Shown: one piece after another, positions 1-12,900 of the stretch
Layout: each line of letters starts with the position of its first letter
Position numbering within the stretch: position 1 is the stretch's first letter
Made by a program: the position numbers and the translations under genes
The notes under the pieces: model-generated
Databases searched by the model: none
What the model was told of the DNA's origin: nothing
Seen by the model: only the letters and a program-made list of their open reading frames with translations
NCBI RefSeq assembly: GCF_000003815.2
Contig: NC_049991.1
Location: 9,866,506 to 9,930,505, forward strand
Source: Branchiostoma floridae
Lineage: Eukaryota > Chordata > Leptocardii > Amphioxiformes > Branchiostomatidae
Reading direction: 5' to 3'
Length of the DNA stretch: 64,000 nt

Positions 1-596
1 CTTTTACAATGTACATAGTACATCATGTGGACGAAGGTTTGACAAAACTCAATTGAGCAATTGGATGGGTTGTATAAACAGACAGTTCAGATACATTCGG
101 TTAGACTCAGTCACTGACAAAAGATAGTGGATGCTATCTCAAACGTCGGACCATTTATACAAAATCTGTCCGATTATTTAGATAAAGTTTGTACTGTGTA
201 CATTGTAGGAATTTGAAACTGTACATACTAGTAGTAGTAGTAGTAGTCCCTGTAGATGTAGTAAGATGCCATTTTCTTATATCAGAAATTGTGCCTTATT
301 GCTACGACCTGTAGCTTGTTTGAGCATACATGTACCAAAAAAAGGGTCTAAGTGGCAAGTGTGCAGATGTTGACACACTGGCAGCACCAAATCCGTAGGT
401 GTTTTTGGCACCTTTAGACAGATCAGCCGTGAGGCTCGGTGGGCGTCACTCCACCCTCATGGGGACAGGGACATGTCGAACTTAGGACCTACTGATTCTG
501 ATTCCAATGCTCTAGCCGTTGCACATAGACACACACGTGTAGAATAAAGGCTTTTATTTTAATATAATTCCAATTGTTAACCGTTCTATGTGCTAG

Positions 597-2037
597 GTTC
601 TACATTGGTTGTGACCGGTGCAATGACTGGTTCCACGGCCGGTGTGTGGGCATCCTGCCGGCCGAGGCCGACGAGATCGACTACTACATCTGCCCCAACT
701 GTCAATCATCCAAAGACATGCAGATGCACAACAAGTCTCTGAGTGAGAAGGACACGGATCAGCTGAAACGACTTCTCAAGTCCCTACAGGTTTGTTTAGA
801 ACTGTCATTGTGAAATAAGATTAATTCAATTAATTTTACTGTGGTTAATGTTGGAGAATGAGGTTTTTGCAGTCTTAAGAATCTGCTGTTGAAACTATTT
901 TCTACATGTACATACATTTAAAATGTAATGATTTCACAATAACTTAAAAGGAGAGGTCTCCATAAACTATGAAAAATAAAACCGCCACAAACATTTCAAG
1001 ATATTCATAAACAATGGTTTTTACCAGAAGTAAACTGTAGAATACTGAATTACCTTTCTTTAACTTGAAACGTGATGAAACTGCCAGGGCTGCCCAACAA
1101 GCCAGTGTCTATTACAAAGGGTTTGACATGGTGATGATCACAAAGATGTTGCAGAAGTTGTTGTACCAGTACTCCTTCATTGCAACTAAAGATTCAGAAA
1201 GTTTTTATTGGGATATATTTGAGTTTGGTGAAAAATTGACCAGACAGAATTAAGAACACGAGGTGTAGAAATAAAAGTAGAAATCTGTTGTTATTGGGTA
1301 CTATTGCATGTATGCAGAGTAACTTTGATTATTTCTATCTACAGTCTCACAAGATGGCCTGGCCCTTTGTAGAGCCAGTGAGTGAGCTGGAGGTACCAGA
1401 CTATTACCAGGTCATCAAGGAACCCATGGGTGAGTACTTAATATGCTCAGTTACTGGTGAGGCAATAGAATTAGTATTTCAGGATGAAAGTTATTCTGTG
1501 TTGTTTACTAATTGTAGTTAATATATAGTACAGATTGACTTCAAAGGAAGATTGCAATATTGTACTTAAAAATTTCACCAATGTCGACAATTTGACATCT
1601 TAAATCGGAATGGCTATGGCATTGGTTTTGAAGCGGGAATTTCAGTACAGCTTATTATGTTTCTTTTGTTGGTGATGTAAAATGACGAAACAGATCAAAT
1701 TTATACAGTACACATTTGTATTCCTAACGATATCTTTCTGTCATACACATGGAGGTAAAGACTGTTTGTTTGCAGTGGAAGCTCTTCCTGTTTTCAACCT
1801 ATTGATATGCCCAATTCTGTCCATTCCTGTTCTTGTGCAGACCTTTCAACTGTGGACAAACGACTCCGGCAGAAATATTACAAGACTCTGAACCAGTACG
1901 TAGCCGACATTTCCAAGATATTCGACAACTGTCGCTACTACAATCCCAGCGACTCTGCTTTCTGCAAGTGCGCCGAGGTTCTGGAGGGATTCTTCCTACA
2001 GAAGCTCAAGACTGTCAAATCTCGCTTAGGAAGCTGA
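597..2037 (+). CDS. BPTF: BPTF, 3' end: last PHD finger and bromodomain (5' part lies outside the window)
   Basis: Largest subunit of the NURF chromatin remodeler; the PHD-bromodomain pair reads H3K4me3 and acetylated histone tails in the nucleus. Three exons join in frame: 597-789, 1345-1429, 1841-2037, with GT-AG borders and phases 0 and 1. The first exon carries the second half of a PHD finger ([20 protein letters not shown] and later CPNC); its first zinc ligands must lie in an upstream exon. The next two give a bromodomain: [11 protein letters not shown], then [10 protein letters not shown], and the acetyl-lysine loop [14 protein letters not shown] with the conserved Asn. The protein ends KTVKSRLGS and stops at 2035-2037. 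The order PHD-linker-bromodomain at the extreme C terminus is diagnostic of BPTF/NURF301. The 1-596 stretch is upstream intron; I see no further exon in it. Confidence 0.95.
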
Positions 2038-3702
2038 GGGACTTTGCATAACATTGTACAGAATTTTTGATATGGTTGAATTTGTTGAATGAGACATTTG
2101 CAAGAGAAGGTTGTAGAGAACTACGTTTTATGATAGTAAGATTTGTATTTGTGGCCTTTTCATCTTGATATTATGTACATGTATATTACCGTGACGTGGG
2201 AAGAACGAATGTTGACTTTTGTAACTGTGGGAAAGCGAAAGATGGCAAGATGTAATGAGAATGTGTGCAGAAGTTTGAAAGTAGAGGTATTTATGTGAAA
2301 TTGTTTGTACATAAAGCTGCATTATGAATGCTTCGCTGTAGGATATTGCTGCAAAGAGATAGCGTATTGCGCTTATAGCTTAGAGATGCAATCTGAGCAA
2401 TTTTGTGGAATGTCGACCAGTTTTCAATGCACCTTTGAGATGACAACTTCTTTGTCTACCAGTGCCAGACTAGTGGTATGTACTGTATTTATTGTTGACA
2501 TTATTTATACTTGTGCAGTCCAGTCCAAACTGATACGACAGTAGGTGACCACTGAAGACAGCTTTGAGTTGAGCTATGAACAGTATTTCTGAAAACATCA
2601 ACATCTCGCAAACAGATTTGTGGTATCGTCTTCTAAGCTCAGTGGTTGTAACTGCATTTTTCACCCCAAAGCAAGTACAAATGTATTTGGACACTGAATG
2701 TGGAAGAGTGTACAGCATTGCTACTGCCTTGTCATGTTCTGTTGCAATGGGAATTCAGGGACAAGAATATAAATTTCCTGAATATTGATAATCTTACCAA
2801 ACACTGACCCTGGTTCCCATGAACCATAAATAAAATTGAAAGCATCCAAACTCACTGATTCTGTGTTACCGAAGGCCCAGTCCTGGTTGCACAATTACAG
2901 CCATTTGTATACAGTAACCTTTCGAAAAAACAGTCTTGACAATTTTTCTCGCCAAATTTTGTTCATTGATCTACAAAAATATACAGACCACGTATTTGGT
3001 TGTCCAATTGTATATTGATAATTTTTATCTACTAGACAACCTTGGAAAGACAAGGTGAGCATTTTCCCCACAATCATAAAAAATACTGTAGATAGGAGAA
3101 ATATTGTCCAGAGCCTAGGCTGGCACAGAGTGGTATCCAAGATACTGCATAGGTGATTGTTCCATTCAGAAGGATATCATGATATATGTCTTCTCATAAA
3201 TCATATACTATATGGTTAACACAAGAGGTCATATGGGTACATGTAAATAGACAAATATCACCATTGCACTTGTTTGTACTGCAAATTGACCTTGGTATAT
3301 GTCATGATGAAAAATCAAGGTACATTTGTAATACATTGTATATGGAATCCCTTAGTTATGTGGAGATTATGGTTAGACTTTTCTGAAAGTACTTTGGCAC
3401 AGACTTGTATGTGCCACAATGTTGCACAGTCATCTAAAAGCATATACTAGATGTAGCGCATTGTTTTGTATTTCTGCTTCTCATAGTCGTTATTATTAAA
3501 GATGCCCCATTTTTTTCTTTTTGTACAAAGTAAAGCTACAATAAATGTTACTATTGTATTTCCAGTACCACTGGTCGTTGCCATGATTCCTGTTTTTCTT
3601 TTTAGTAAATATTTAAGGATAAAACTGATGTTGTCTCTGTGTACCTTATCTCATGCAAAACATAAGTGCAAGCTGAGCATGGTTCAGTAGCCTCCTGTTG
3701 GG
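2038..3702 (+). other. BPTF 3' UTR followed by gene-free DNA
   Basis: AT-rich sequence with no convincing coding frame. The 3' UTR of BPTF must begin here. An AATAAA at 2829-2834 is a plausible polyadenylation signal, about 790 bases after the stop; the true cleavage site is not visible. The small open frames here show no family signal. Confidence 0.5.
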
Positions 3703-4598
3703 TAATTTTAAATATCTTTGATAATATATATATTTATTTGCAAATCCATGCCCGTAGGCTAATTGCAATGATACAGACAGTGAAAAGTAACAAGTGTCTA
3801 TTCTAAATACACACACGTCAGCTATCTATGTACATGCTTCTACTTCTTTACTGGGTGGTTTGACTTCTTCTTTGGAGGCAGTGGCTGATGAAAAGTCCCA
3901 CTTCTTTAATGATTAGTGGGTTCTGTGATTTTAACAGAAATATAGTTTTTTTGAGGTCTACTAACTGGTGAAAAGTTGGAAATAATGTTTTGATTGTGTC
4001 AAAAAGGTTGTTTCTTTCGTCCTCATAATGGGGGCAGTTACATATAAAATGTATTTCATCTTCCACTGCATCCGTCGCACAGTATTTACACAATCTATCT
4101 TGAACTGGCACTTTTTTATAACGACCCTTTTCTATCTCTAGTGAGTGAGCACTGATTCTTATCTTACATACATTGGATCTCTTGTCAGCGTCGTTCTGGT
4201 ATAGATAGGTTTCCATGGCATATTCGGTTTTGATATGTTTGTAAAATCTTAGTTTGCCGTTATCTTTAGACAATTGCTGGAAAAAGGTTTGGACATACAA
4301 GTCTGACAGTCTTTTCCTTAACAATGTACAAATATGTTTGTTGTCTATTCTAGAGTGAGCATAGTTCCATAGATAGGAATAACCATTATCATCAAGTATT
4401 TGTTTTACATGTTGGAGCCAAGTTTTCTTATGATTGTTTAAAGGTACATTTTGTTGACAGAGTAGTGCGTCTATTTGTAAAGGGTGTGTAGAGTAATCTA
4501 ACTGTTTAAGGCGTAGCCAGTACTTAACTATGCGGATTGCTATATCTATGCCTGTTGGATAGACTCCGAATAAACCAAGGAGGTTAATTTTAAATATC
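3703..4598 (-). mobile_element. 5'-truncated LINE insertion with 14-bp target-site duplication
   Basis: The body (3717-4584) is bounded on both sides by the identical 14 bases taattttaaatatc (3703-3716 and 4585-4598), the signature of target-primed reverse transcription. The element reads on the minus strand: the 3' end of a reverse transcriptase frame, then a short untranslated tail ending in AT-rich repeats at 3717-3740. A related uninterrupted sequence lies at about 6357-6400 (cctgttgggaaatg, then taaatatcagtagactgaacgcc), so an empty-site paralogue exists in the window. A short 3'-end fragment of the same family occurs at about 58922-58980. Confidence 0.85.
3848..4583 (-). pseudogene. LINE reverse transcriptase, C-terminal fragment
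   Basis: One uninterrupted minus-strand frame runs from the truncation point (about 4583) to a stop at 3848, some 245 codons. It begins LLGLFGVYPTGIDIAIRI and includes the Cys/His cluster CKYCATDAVEDEIHFICNC typical of the C terminus of non-LTR reverse transcriptases. The catalytic palm with its FADD-type motif is missing because the copy is 5'-truncated, so it cannot move by itself. The absence of any frame break and the perfect target duplication suggest a fairly recent insertion. Exact clade (CR1, L2 or relative) not determined. Confidence 0.75.
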
Positions 4599-5138
4599 AG
4601 TACTGTAGAATGAATGCCAGGTTAGATCTACTGTTAGTGAATCAAACTGTTCCCTTTTGTGCGTCGCGTTGTGTTCGAAAGTGTCAAACTTCTGTCTTAA
4701 TTCCAAGGTAGCTTATTTGAATAATTTTAGTTATTATTAACAATGTTAATTTGTGAAATTACGGTAAGCCATCGACCAAATCACTTTTTTTTTAAATAGC
4801 TCATTCAATCATTGTCACTTCCAAGAATAGTTTATGGTCATTGCGGTTCCCACAGCCTACATGTATGTCACGTGGTAATTGCAGTTCAGTCGACCGGTAC
4901 AACAGGTATACATGTAGGAGCCCTTCATACAGAGGTGACTACATACTTGTGTCGGATGAGCGCTACATGAACTCTCACTGCCGTCCATTCATTTCCTCAT
5001 AAGCAGGTAGGACACAATCTATGGATCATTTATATAACTATGAGCTGCTGCCATAATTGTCGGAGAAATTATTGAGAAACTTACGATCTCGACTTGCAAC
5101 AAATAACGAAAACCATTAGATGCGGCCGAGATTACTTA

Positions 5139-5190
5139 GTTTATTCAAGGAGGTTAAAAATCCTTTTTTTTTAACCTCCTTGGTTTATTC
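5139..5190. mobile_element. Ultra-short palindromic element with 8-bp target duplication
   Basis: Arms aaggaggttaaaaa (5147-5160) and tttttaacctcctt (5168-5181) form a perfect hairpin, flanked by direct repeats gtttattc (5139-5146 and 5183-5190). A second member with the same arms and its own 8-bp flanking repeat is at 53339-53405. It is too short to encode anything and must be non-autonomous. An 8-bp duplication would fit a hAT-like transposase (inference). Confidence 0.55.
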
Positions 5191-5867
5191 ATCTATCAAC
5201 TTGAAGATACTGCAAAATACAGGAGAAGGTATGGCGGAACAGGTGTTTGTTAGAAGACGCCTGTTCAAGGCCGAAACTTGCAACAAACGTCGGTAAATTC
5301 AAGTTCTCTCTAGCATTACCTGTTTTTATTAATGTTCCGCAACCAAACTCAATTTCATTTCTGAGCTTTGTGTGGATGGGGTCGGTAAAGAACACACACC
5401 ACGGTCTATGGCAAATCCAGAACTAACACGCATCAAATAACAACCACAATGCCCATAGCAGAATAGTGGCGGGATTTGCGACAGGTGTCATATGGGAAGT
5501 CAAAGTAAGGTTGAAATTTGCCAATAATTTCGTTTCTTGTGCGTGCATGGGGCATGCAGCGTACTGGTGTTAAAATTTAGAGATTTGATTCGTCGATAAG
5601 CTGGTAGATATATAGAGAAACATGCACGTGGGATAATGTTGGAGGGGTGGTATGCTTGAAAGGAAATGGCCCGGCAATACTGTCACCAGCTTAAACATTC
5701 AACCTTTGAAGTCAATGTTTCCGCTGCAATGACTCTTTTTTGACCTGCAAACCTAAATTCACGAGCACCTATGGTGCCTCGAGCCATTGAAAGTATTTTG
5801 GCGCAAACGTCTTGTATGTCACACAATTTGCACTACCATCTGAAACGCCTAAGATGTTCTAGTACAC

Positions 5868-6020
5868 CCCCACCTAACTACTTCTGCATTTCCCCCTACC
5901 CGTTCTCCTTTTCCCCCGGACTTCTCCTTAACCCCCGCTGTACTTCTGCTGTGCCCCCGTCCTTCTTCTTGGCCCCCGGTGTACTTCTGCTTGCCCCCCG
6001 CCCTTCTGCTTAACCCCCAA
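5868..6020. repeat. Pyrimidine-rich degenerate tandem repeat
   Basis: About six imperfect copies of a unit of about 25 bp of the form cttctgctt-n-ccccccg. The strand asymmetry (C and T on plus) is strong. The 80-residue open frames on both strands here are products of the repeat. Confidence 0.6.
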
Positions 6021-6617
6021 TGGCCGCCGTCAACCCGAATTTCACGTAGTCGACACGAAAATCGTTCAGAAAGCAACAAAAACGGTCGCGCCACGGAACA
6101 TGAAATAGCCTATTCTCAATGACACATTCTGGGCCACCTTTCTGCAAAGTGGCGTTTCACAACTCCTTCCCAGTCTTTACTTCAAAGGCTCGCCCTCTCG
6201 GTGAAGGGCGTATGCATCCTCCCCGTCATTGAAAAATGATTTCCGTTTTATTACATTTGACGTAGAACTGACTCTAACCCTCCACCCCCATCGTAATATC
6301 TGTTTACGGCTACGCCGCTGAAACAAACATAACGTGCAAGTCGTCCATGGTTCACTAGGCTCCTGTTGGGAAATGTTTTGTAAATATCAGTAGACTGAAC
6401 GCCAGACTACCGTAATGAATGAAATTGTCCCCTTTTGTGTGCAAATGTTGGAAAATACTTGGTTACAAAGTACTTTAATTGAACGGACAAAAGTAGTTAC
6501 CTCCACGTAAATTCGAGGAATTGTTTGGGTGTGTTTGTGTTTCCGCATATCTGTGTTTAACATACTAGTATTGTGGCTCACTGTGACCTCCAGGTGGATT
6601 GTAACGATATATGGGTC

Positions 6618-6717
6618 NNNNNNNNNNNNNNNNNNNNNNNNNNNNNNNNNNNNNNNNNNNNNNNNNNNNNNNNNNNNNNNNNNNNNNNNNNNNNNNNNNN
6701 NNNNNNNNNNNNNNNNN
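6618..6717. other. Assembly gap (100 N)
   Basis: Exactly 100 N, the conventional placeholder for a gap of unknown size. It lies inside the decayed tandem array. Confidence 1.
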
Positions 6718-7497
6718 GGGGGGGCGCTGGTTCGCGATTTTCAACGTTGGCTATATTCTTTATGACCTGAAAGAGATTTTGCCGTGCAAGGTAGTTTTGG
6801 CACGGCAAACTACCTTCGACCAGACAAGATTGTCAAATGTACCACTCACATGAAATAGTTGGTACGTGACTGTAGTAGCATTGCATTCCCCTTGGCCATG
6901 CCATGTGACGCGGCTACAGTTCAGTAGTTTTACAGGCCTGTCTAGTAGACAGGTCATGTTCATCAGACAGAGATAGCTACTGCCTGGACGAAAGATTGTG
7001 GTCCACTCATTATCTCACACAGGTAAGACATGTTTACAGGACACAGTCTAGATCTTTGACAAAGCTGTGTTCTGTTGCTGTGTACACTGTCGGGAAAGTT
7101 CCCGAGAAGATTTCTTTGTACTGTATTTTTACAACTTTTGGGGCAGATAATCTGTATAAATCTAAGGGATCGCATGTCAATATGTATCATTTATATCATG
7201 TGCTTCTTTATAATTTTTATGTATACTTGCATGACCCTCCTGAGTCAGGTCAGTACAATAACTTATCAGCTGCTGTCATTTACATGTAATGGAATTGAGA
7301 ATCACAGAAAACTGTACCGGTACATCTAACTTCCTTCCATTTTGTGCACGTGGCCATGGCAGGATGCAGCTAGCATGAAAAGAATACACTATATCGTACT
7401 TTAACCCTGCAAAACAACTGACAGCCTTGCCCTGTCCTGGATTGTCCTACATAGTCCTGTCCAATATGAGGTCTAGAGAGGCAGTATTGCCAGCGAT

Positions 7498-7545
7498 AAT
7501 GAATGAATGCATGAATGAATGAATGAAGACCTTTCTTGCAATGGG
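7498..7545 (-). mobile_element. LINE-type 3' tail, (TTCA)n
   Basis: Read on the minus strand this is tgcaagaaaggtcttcattc and further TTCA repeats, the kind of 3' end seen on CR1/L2-like elements. Only the tail is recognisable; the body is not evident. Similar tails occur near 16548 and 17606. Confidence 0.4.
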
Positions 7546-8954
7546 CTAGGTACTGGTCACATGCATATGGTAATAGCCATATAATATACATGTAACAATG
7601 GAAACAATCATATACATTTATATGTGCATAACGTTATATACGTCTAATCTACTCTTGTACATTCAACTTCCTCTAACCAAACCCTTATATACCCCACGTA
7701 GGTGCTAGGTGGGAAGCCTTCCATCAAAATCTCACGGTGACCAAATGAGCATGTCTTTGACTTTGTGTGTCAAAAGAGCAGGACGAAACTGCTGCCGGTT
7801 TGAGCAACTGTCTTGACATTTACTCAACTAGCGGCCATGTTCTGGTCTTTATTCAACTTGCAAGCACGACGTCGACTTGCCGCGAAATTAAGTTAGTTAA
7901 AAGGACTAAATTTCTGCAATAGCTCATTTAGTCATACATGTAGTCACTTCCATAAAAGAGTTCCTCGGCATTGCGATTCCCACGCCCGTGTCAGGTGGCG
8001 CTATTACAGTTCAATAACTTTACAGGTATGTTGTTAGACAGGTAGTGGTTAAATGATTATGCCGGATAAGCGCTTCAAGGGTATTAACTGTGGTCCATTC
8101 CTTTTCTCCCAAGCAGGTAGGGCACAATCTAGATCATTACCCTTGACAAAGCTGTGACCTGCGTCGGAAAAGTTACTGAGAATATTGCCATGTCTTTCAG
8201 AACTTTTGAAATAACTTTTCTTTATAAGTTTTTTATTTTTCATAGGATCTAAACAGGCTCTTGAGTTAGCATAAGGCCGAATGCTCATGGTTACCATCCA
8301 ATTAACCTGTGTATCAATCCAGTGACGCGAAAAATGTGGTGGGTTTGTTCAACAAGCGGCCATACTCCAACGAAATAGGGTCAGTTGGGGACAAAAAGTC
8401 ACAAGATGTGAGAAATTTCACCCCTAACAAACGCTGATAAAATCTTGCTCGCTCTTGTGCTACCCCTTCATTGTATTCCGTAATCAAAGGTACCAAATCC
8501 CAACTCAAATTCGAGTCTTGGTGTGGACGGGGAGGGGCACATTACACGTTATCTCACTATGGCAAGTCCAAAATTAACATACACTATCAGATAACAACCG
8601 CAACGCCCTTAGCAGAATAGTGGCGAAATAAGAAGTCAATGTAAGGTTAGAATTTGCCCAAAAATATGTTTCTTGTGAGTCAGAATGGTTTCGAGGCAGT
8701 TGTGATGATTTACAGATTTGATTTGTCGATAAGGTGGCAGATGTAGAGATATGCGCTTGATGTAATGGGGGGGGGGGGGTATGTTTGAAAGGAATTTAAC
8801 AGTGCTGTCACCCGCAAATAGTCAAACATAGATGTCAATGTGTCCGCTGCAATGATTCTTTTCTGACCCGACCTATAAAGTTCACCCAGGCGCCTCATGT
8901 AAGGCTGGGTATTTATGCCACTCAACCATGAAGTCTTGAGTTAGACACCCTTGC

Positions 8955-9013
8955 CTAGCCCGGTATCCAGCCGTATTATAGCTCCCAGGCCTCTTCTGTC
9001 CTCTACCAGGCTA
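8955..9013. mobile_element. 59-bp deletion derivative of an inverted-repeat element
   Basis: Begins tagcccggtatccagccgta and ends taccaggcta, matching the ends of the larger element at 16665-16844. In the paralogous copy C of the local array (near 9838-9870) the corresponding stretch reads straight through without it, so it is an insertion in copy B. Confidence 0.6.
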
Positions 9014-9900
9014 ACCCAGGCCTGCAGCAGTTGTCACCCACCCGATGTTGTGAACGGACGGCCGTCGGTACTCTAAGATTATTTCTTTGGACAGCCGCAC
9101 AACAAGGAATTTCGTACGGTTTTTATATAAAGGTATAAACAGGCACCCGCACTGGCGATCGGTGGGAATAACTAACGCCGAACTATCGCGGTGACCAAGC
9201 AAACTGGGTCTTTTTGTGTATCAATCCGTTGGTGCGAAACTGTCGTCGGTTTAGCAAATGTTCTTAAGTGTGTTCGACAAGGTGCCTTATTCAACTTGCA
9301 AGCAGTGAGAGTACGAGATCGACTTACAATAATATAAACGAATTGAAGTCGGTTGTGGAGACAAAAGAATTACAAGATGAGTCAGATTTCACTCGTAACA
9401 AATGTCCGTTAATTCAAGTTCCCCCGAGCGTACCTGTTCTTTGTGTTCCGTAAGGCGTAACCAAATCCACGGTCATTTCTGAGCTTTGTGTAGACAGGGA
9501 GGGGCACATAGCATGGTCTATAACAGGTGCAGAACTAACACACCCTATAGAGTATTAAATAACAACCACAATACCCTGCAGCAGAATAGTGGCGGGATTT
9601 GCGACAGGAGATATATTGTAGTCAAGGTAAGGCGGAAATTTACCCAAAAATAAGTTTCTTGTGGGTCCAGTGGGTTCTCTGTAACGGGACTGAACTATTG
9701 TGATGATTTAGAGGTTTGATTTGTCGACAAGGTGGTACTGAAGATAATTTTATGTTCCTCTCTTTCCTATCCGTTGTTCAAAGTGGGGAGGGGGGGGATT
9801 ACATGTATGTATGCCACTGAACCGGTAAGTCTTGAGTTAGACTCCCTGCAACTGTTGTCGCTCACCTTATGGTGTAGCCGGGGCGACTCTGTAGAAAACG

Positions 9901-12900
9901 CATTTACTTCTAATACATAGTACGGCCGTCGGTCCCCCTATAGGTGTTTGAGGAGGACAGCCACACTCGTTCTCGTCCCGCGTACGATCGTCCCATGTAT
10001 ATAGGGGTAGCTGGAGTCTACCAGTCCGTATGATGCAGCTTGTACTTGCATGCAGCTGTGCAATTACTACCTTAAGTTAGTGCTTCGGACGTTCAAGTGC
10101 AGGTACGTAAAGACAACATGCATGAAACTGGAAACTTGCGAGTTGGTCACCACACCACACCTGGCTGATACCGCGTGTTCCAACACAACTTGTTTTGGGG
10201 AGAAGAAATCGTCACATGTGTAGAATGAAATTTTACCTTACCTTCGCCATCAAGGTCATGTTTCGTGTGTGACATTCAGAGCTTGTGTGTGTGTTGTGTG
10301 AGGTTGTGTGGTTGTCTGTGTGTCCACCTGTAAAATTCCAGAATGTATGGATTGTCTTGATATTTTGGTATGTGGGTAGGTCTTCATGAGCGTTGAAATT
10401 ATCAGATTTGGGGCCCATTGTTGCCTGTCTATGGTACAGCAGTGGAACTTTCGTTTTTGATATCTTGTTTTCAATCTTACATTCTTTAGGCCGAGGGACA
10501 TTTCCTTAACTGTTGTACTTTATACATACTGTTTGTCAGTGATAAGAAATTAACCCGCCATGCTCCATTGACGTAGATCGTCTAACATGTAAGCTTAAAC
10601 GAGCTTACGACACATAAGACGACGTTCTGTGACGCGTGGTTTCTTAAGACAATGTAGGCTAACCATATCACTTACAACAGGCCAGACGATCCTATGACCT
10701 TAGGGTATTGCGTATGGTTCGGCTACAAGAAAGCTAGCATCTGATTTGGGTACACCCTTATGTATTTCATTTTCTACTTGATCATCTATCAGAATTGCAC
10801 ACTAACGTGAATGTGGACAAATTTAATTGATATAATATGATGCATGACTCAAACGGAATAAACTGAAAGGTCTTTTTGGCTACATTTGTGTTCTGTGGAA
10901 GATGACACGGTAACTAAACTCTCAGGTAAGGACTAACCACCCTGACCGATGTGGACTACCTTCCTCACTGCTAAATAGTCAGAAATTTGATAATGGACTG
11001 GGTTGACCATGAAACACAATTCATATATTTGTCATTGCCTTTGCTTTTGCCAAGAAGGTTATATTTTCGGGTGTAACTGTGTGTTTCAGTGAACGCGTGT
11101 GTTTGTGAACATGTAACTAGAGATGTCCTGCATGGAATTCTTTCAATTTTTGCCGTTCACTGACGTCGACACTTTAAGCATTCATCATGTCTCATTGTAC
11201 CTAAAATACTTAAATACTTTGGGTTCACGTGCAAATACACTTACGATGGCACAGCCCTGCGTTGGTGGTGGTTTATAGTGCTATGGAATTGCTGTTGCCA
11301 AGTCCAACCCCAAGTTTTATAGCACCAATGCGATTTCACTTACCTGACACTGCAAGTTACACGTCCACTTACCCGCACTTCACATGTTCTAACTCATGTA
11401 ATTTACAGGGTTATAAAAGCTAGACGGATTGATTGACCAGTCACGGGAGGGGGGCTTACTGAGATAAAAAGTTCTAGTATATGACGACCGAAGACTCGGT
11501 ATTTTCCATTTTTTCAAGGAATAACGGAAGCAAATTTTGGCTTCATCAGTCTGTCTCACCTGTTAATTACAACATGCTAGATCACAGAACAAGACCGTAT
11601 GTATAAGATCATGATGTCTGTCCATTTGGTGTATCAGTGCGCGTGACCTTTACCACAGCTGACCCCCCCCCCTCCCCCCCCCCCCCACACAAACATGTAA
11701 ACCTTCTCAATGATATCCCTTTGATTATGGTTATAACGAAGGACGTTACAATATCAGTGTGCCGCATCTACAGCTTCTGAATACTAGTAGAACCCGGATA
11801 TTAGCCCCAGGCATTTGGCGTGATGTAAATATCACCGATTTGTTGTGCAATAAACACAAACAGTAACGTTATAGATATATCCATGGTCCGCGCGCGGCCG
11901 TTACTGCAGAGTTTGTTTATTTACAGTCTATAACTCCTTTTTCATTGTTGCTACTTTCGTTTTTGTTAGCGCTAAATGTCGACCTTTCTCTTTGTTCGTT
12001 TTTCAAAGTACTTACAGCAGCTCCGTCTTGCGATCAGCCACACTACTGCATCAGTTTTCAGCCGTTGAACAAAATGGATTTACAAAACTGATAGCATATA
12101 ACGTTAAGTAAAAAAGAACAAAATCACATTGAATGTGCCCTTTCCAAAGCAACACATGCTTATCGTGATATCTCACTGGATCGTCGCCGAACTAGTGTAA
12201 ATTTTAAATAAAGAGTATGCCATTCCGAACACGTTGTTTTGCCCTCATTCCGCCATAAAAGTGAATAATTTAACATCTTTATAATATGTAAGCCATGTAA
12301 GATGCTATTCTCACATAGCACTAATGTTTTGTTCAACTTGTAAACCTGACCGGAAAGCTTAACGAGGCCCAATCAATATTCGACATAGATAGATGACTCG
12401 CTGTGACAGCGTCAGCCCGCACCATGCATACACCGCACTACGTTTTACAACGTGATACACATCCATTTTCTACCGTACTCTTTCAAATATTTGCTTATCT
12501 CATTCTGAAATATAAAACACTGGTGACCATCGCTTGGTTGTGGGGAGGGGGCCCATGTAGTAGCACTAGAAAAGCAAAGAGAAAACACTGTCAGATTTTT
12601 TGTACTATTGCACAAGCACATAAGGTACAAAGAGCCTGTGTATCTGCATGTACTAGTACTACTAGTCGGAGATGCAGTCATGAAGCTGTACATGTAAATG
12701 TCACAGTGTATAAGTATGTAATTATTGATGTTTTTCAATAAAGCTTTGTATAAAAAATCTAGAAATGAAAAAAAAATTAAAAAAGAACTGGATACTAGTA
12801 TTTGAAAATTATTTGAAAATGCTGCATGCATCTTATTTGAATGCCTGTAAGATTTGTACCAGCGAGAGAGGCGTGGGGGTACGTGCCCATTAACGCGTAG

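Larger units (their letters stand above)
4600..9900. repeat. Decayed tandem array of a unit of about 1.2 kb, three to four partial copies
   Basis: The same order of diverged blocks recurs. Copy A about 4600-5770, copy B about 7740-8930 and copy C about 9190-9830 share a block around ataacaaccacaatgccc followed by gcagaatagtggcgggatt (5440s, 8600s, 9560s). A partial copy D (about 6360-7170) shares with A and B the block around acagttcagt, the cacaatctagatc-like piece and the ttgacaaagctgtg piece. Identity is patchy, with many indels. I find no gene in the unit; it is an old tandem duplication of noncoding DNA. Confidence 0.6.

Noticed and set aside
1065-1253. 62-codon plus-strand frame between BPTF exons
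   Set aside because: The flanking exons join in phase without it and it has no bromodomain or PHD similarity; part of the neighbourhood is a decayed MITE piece.
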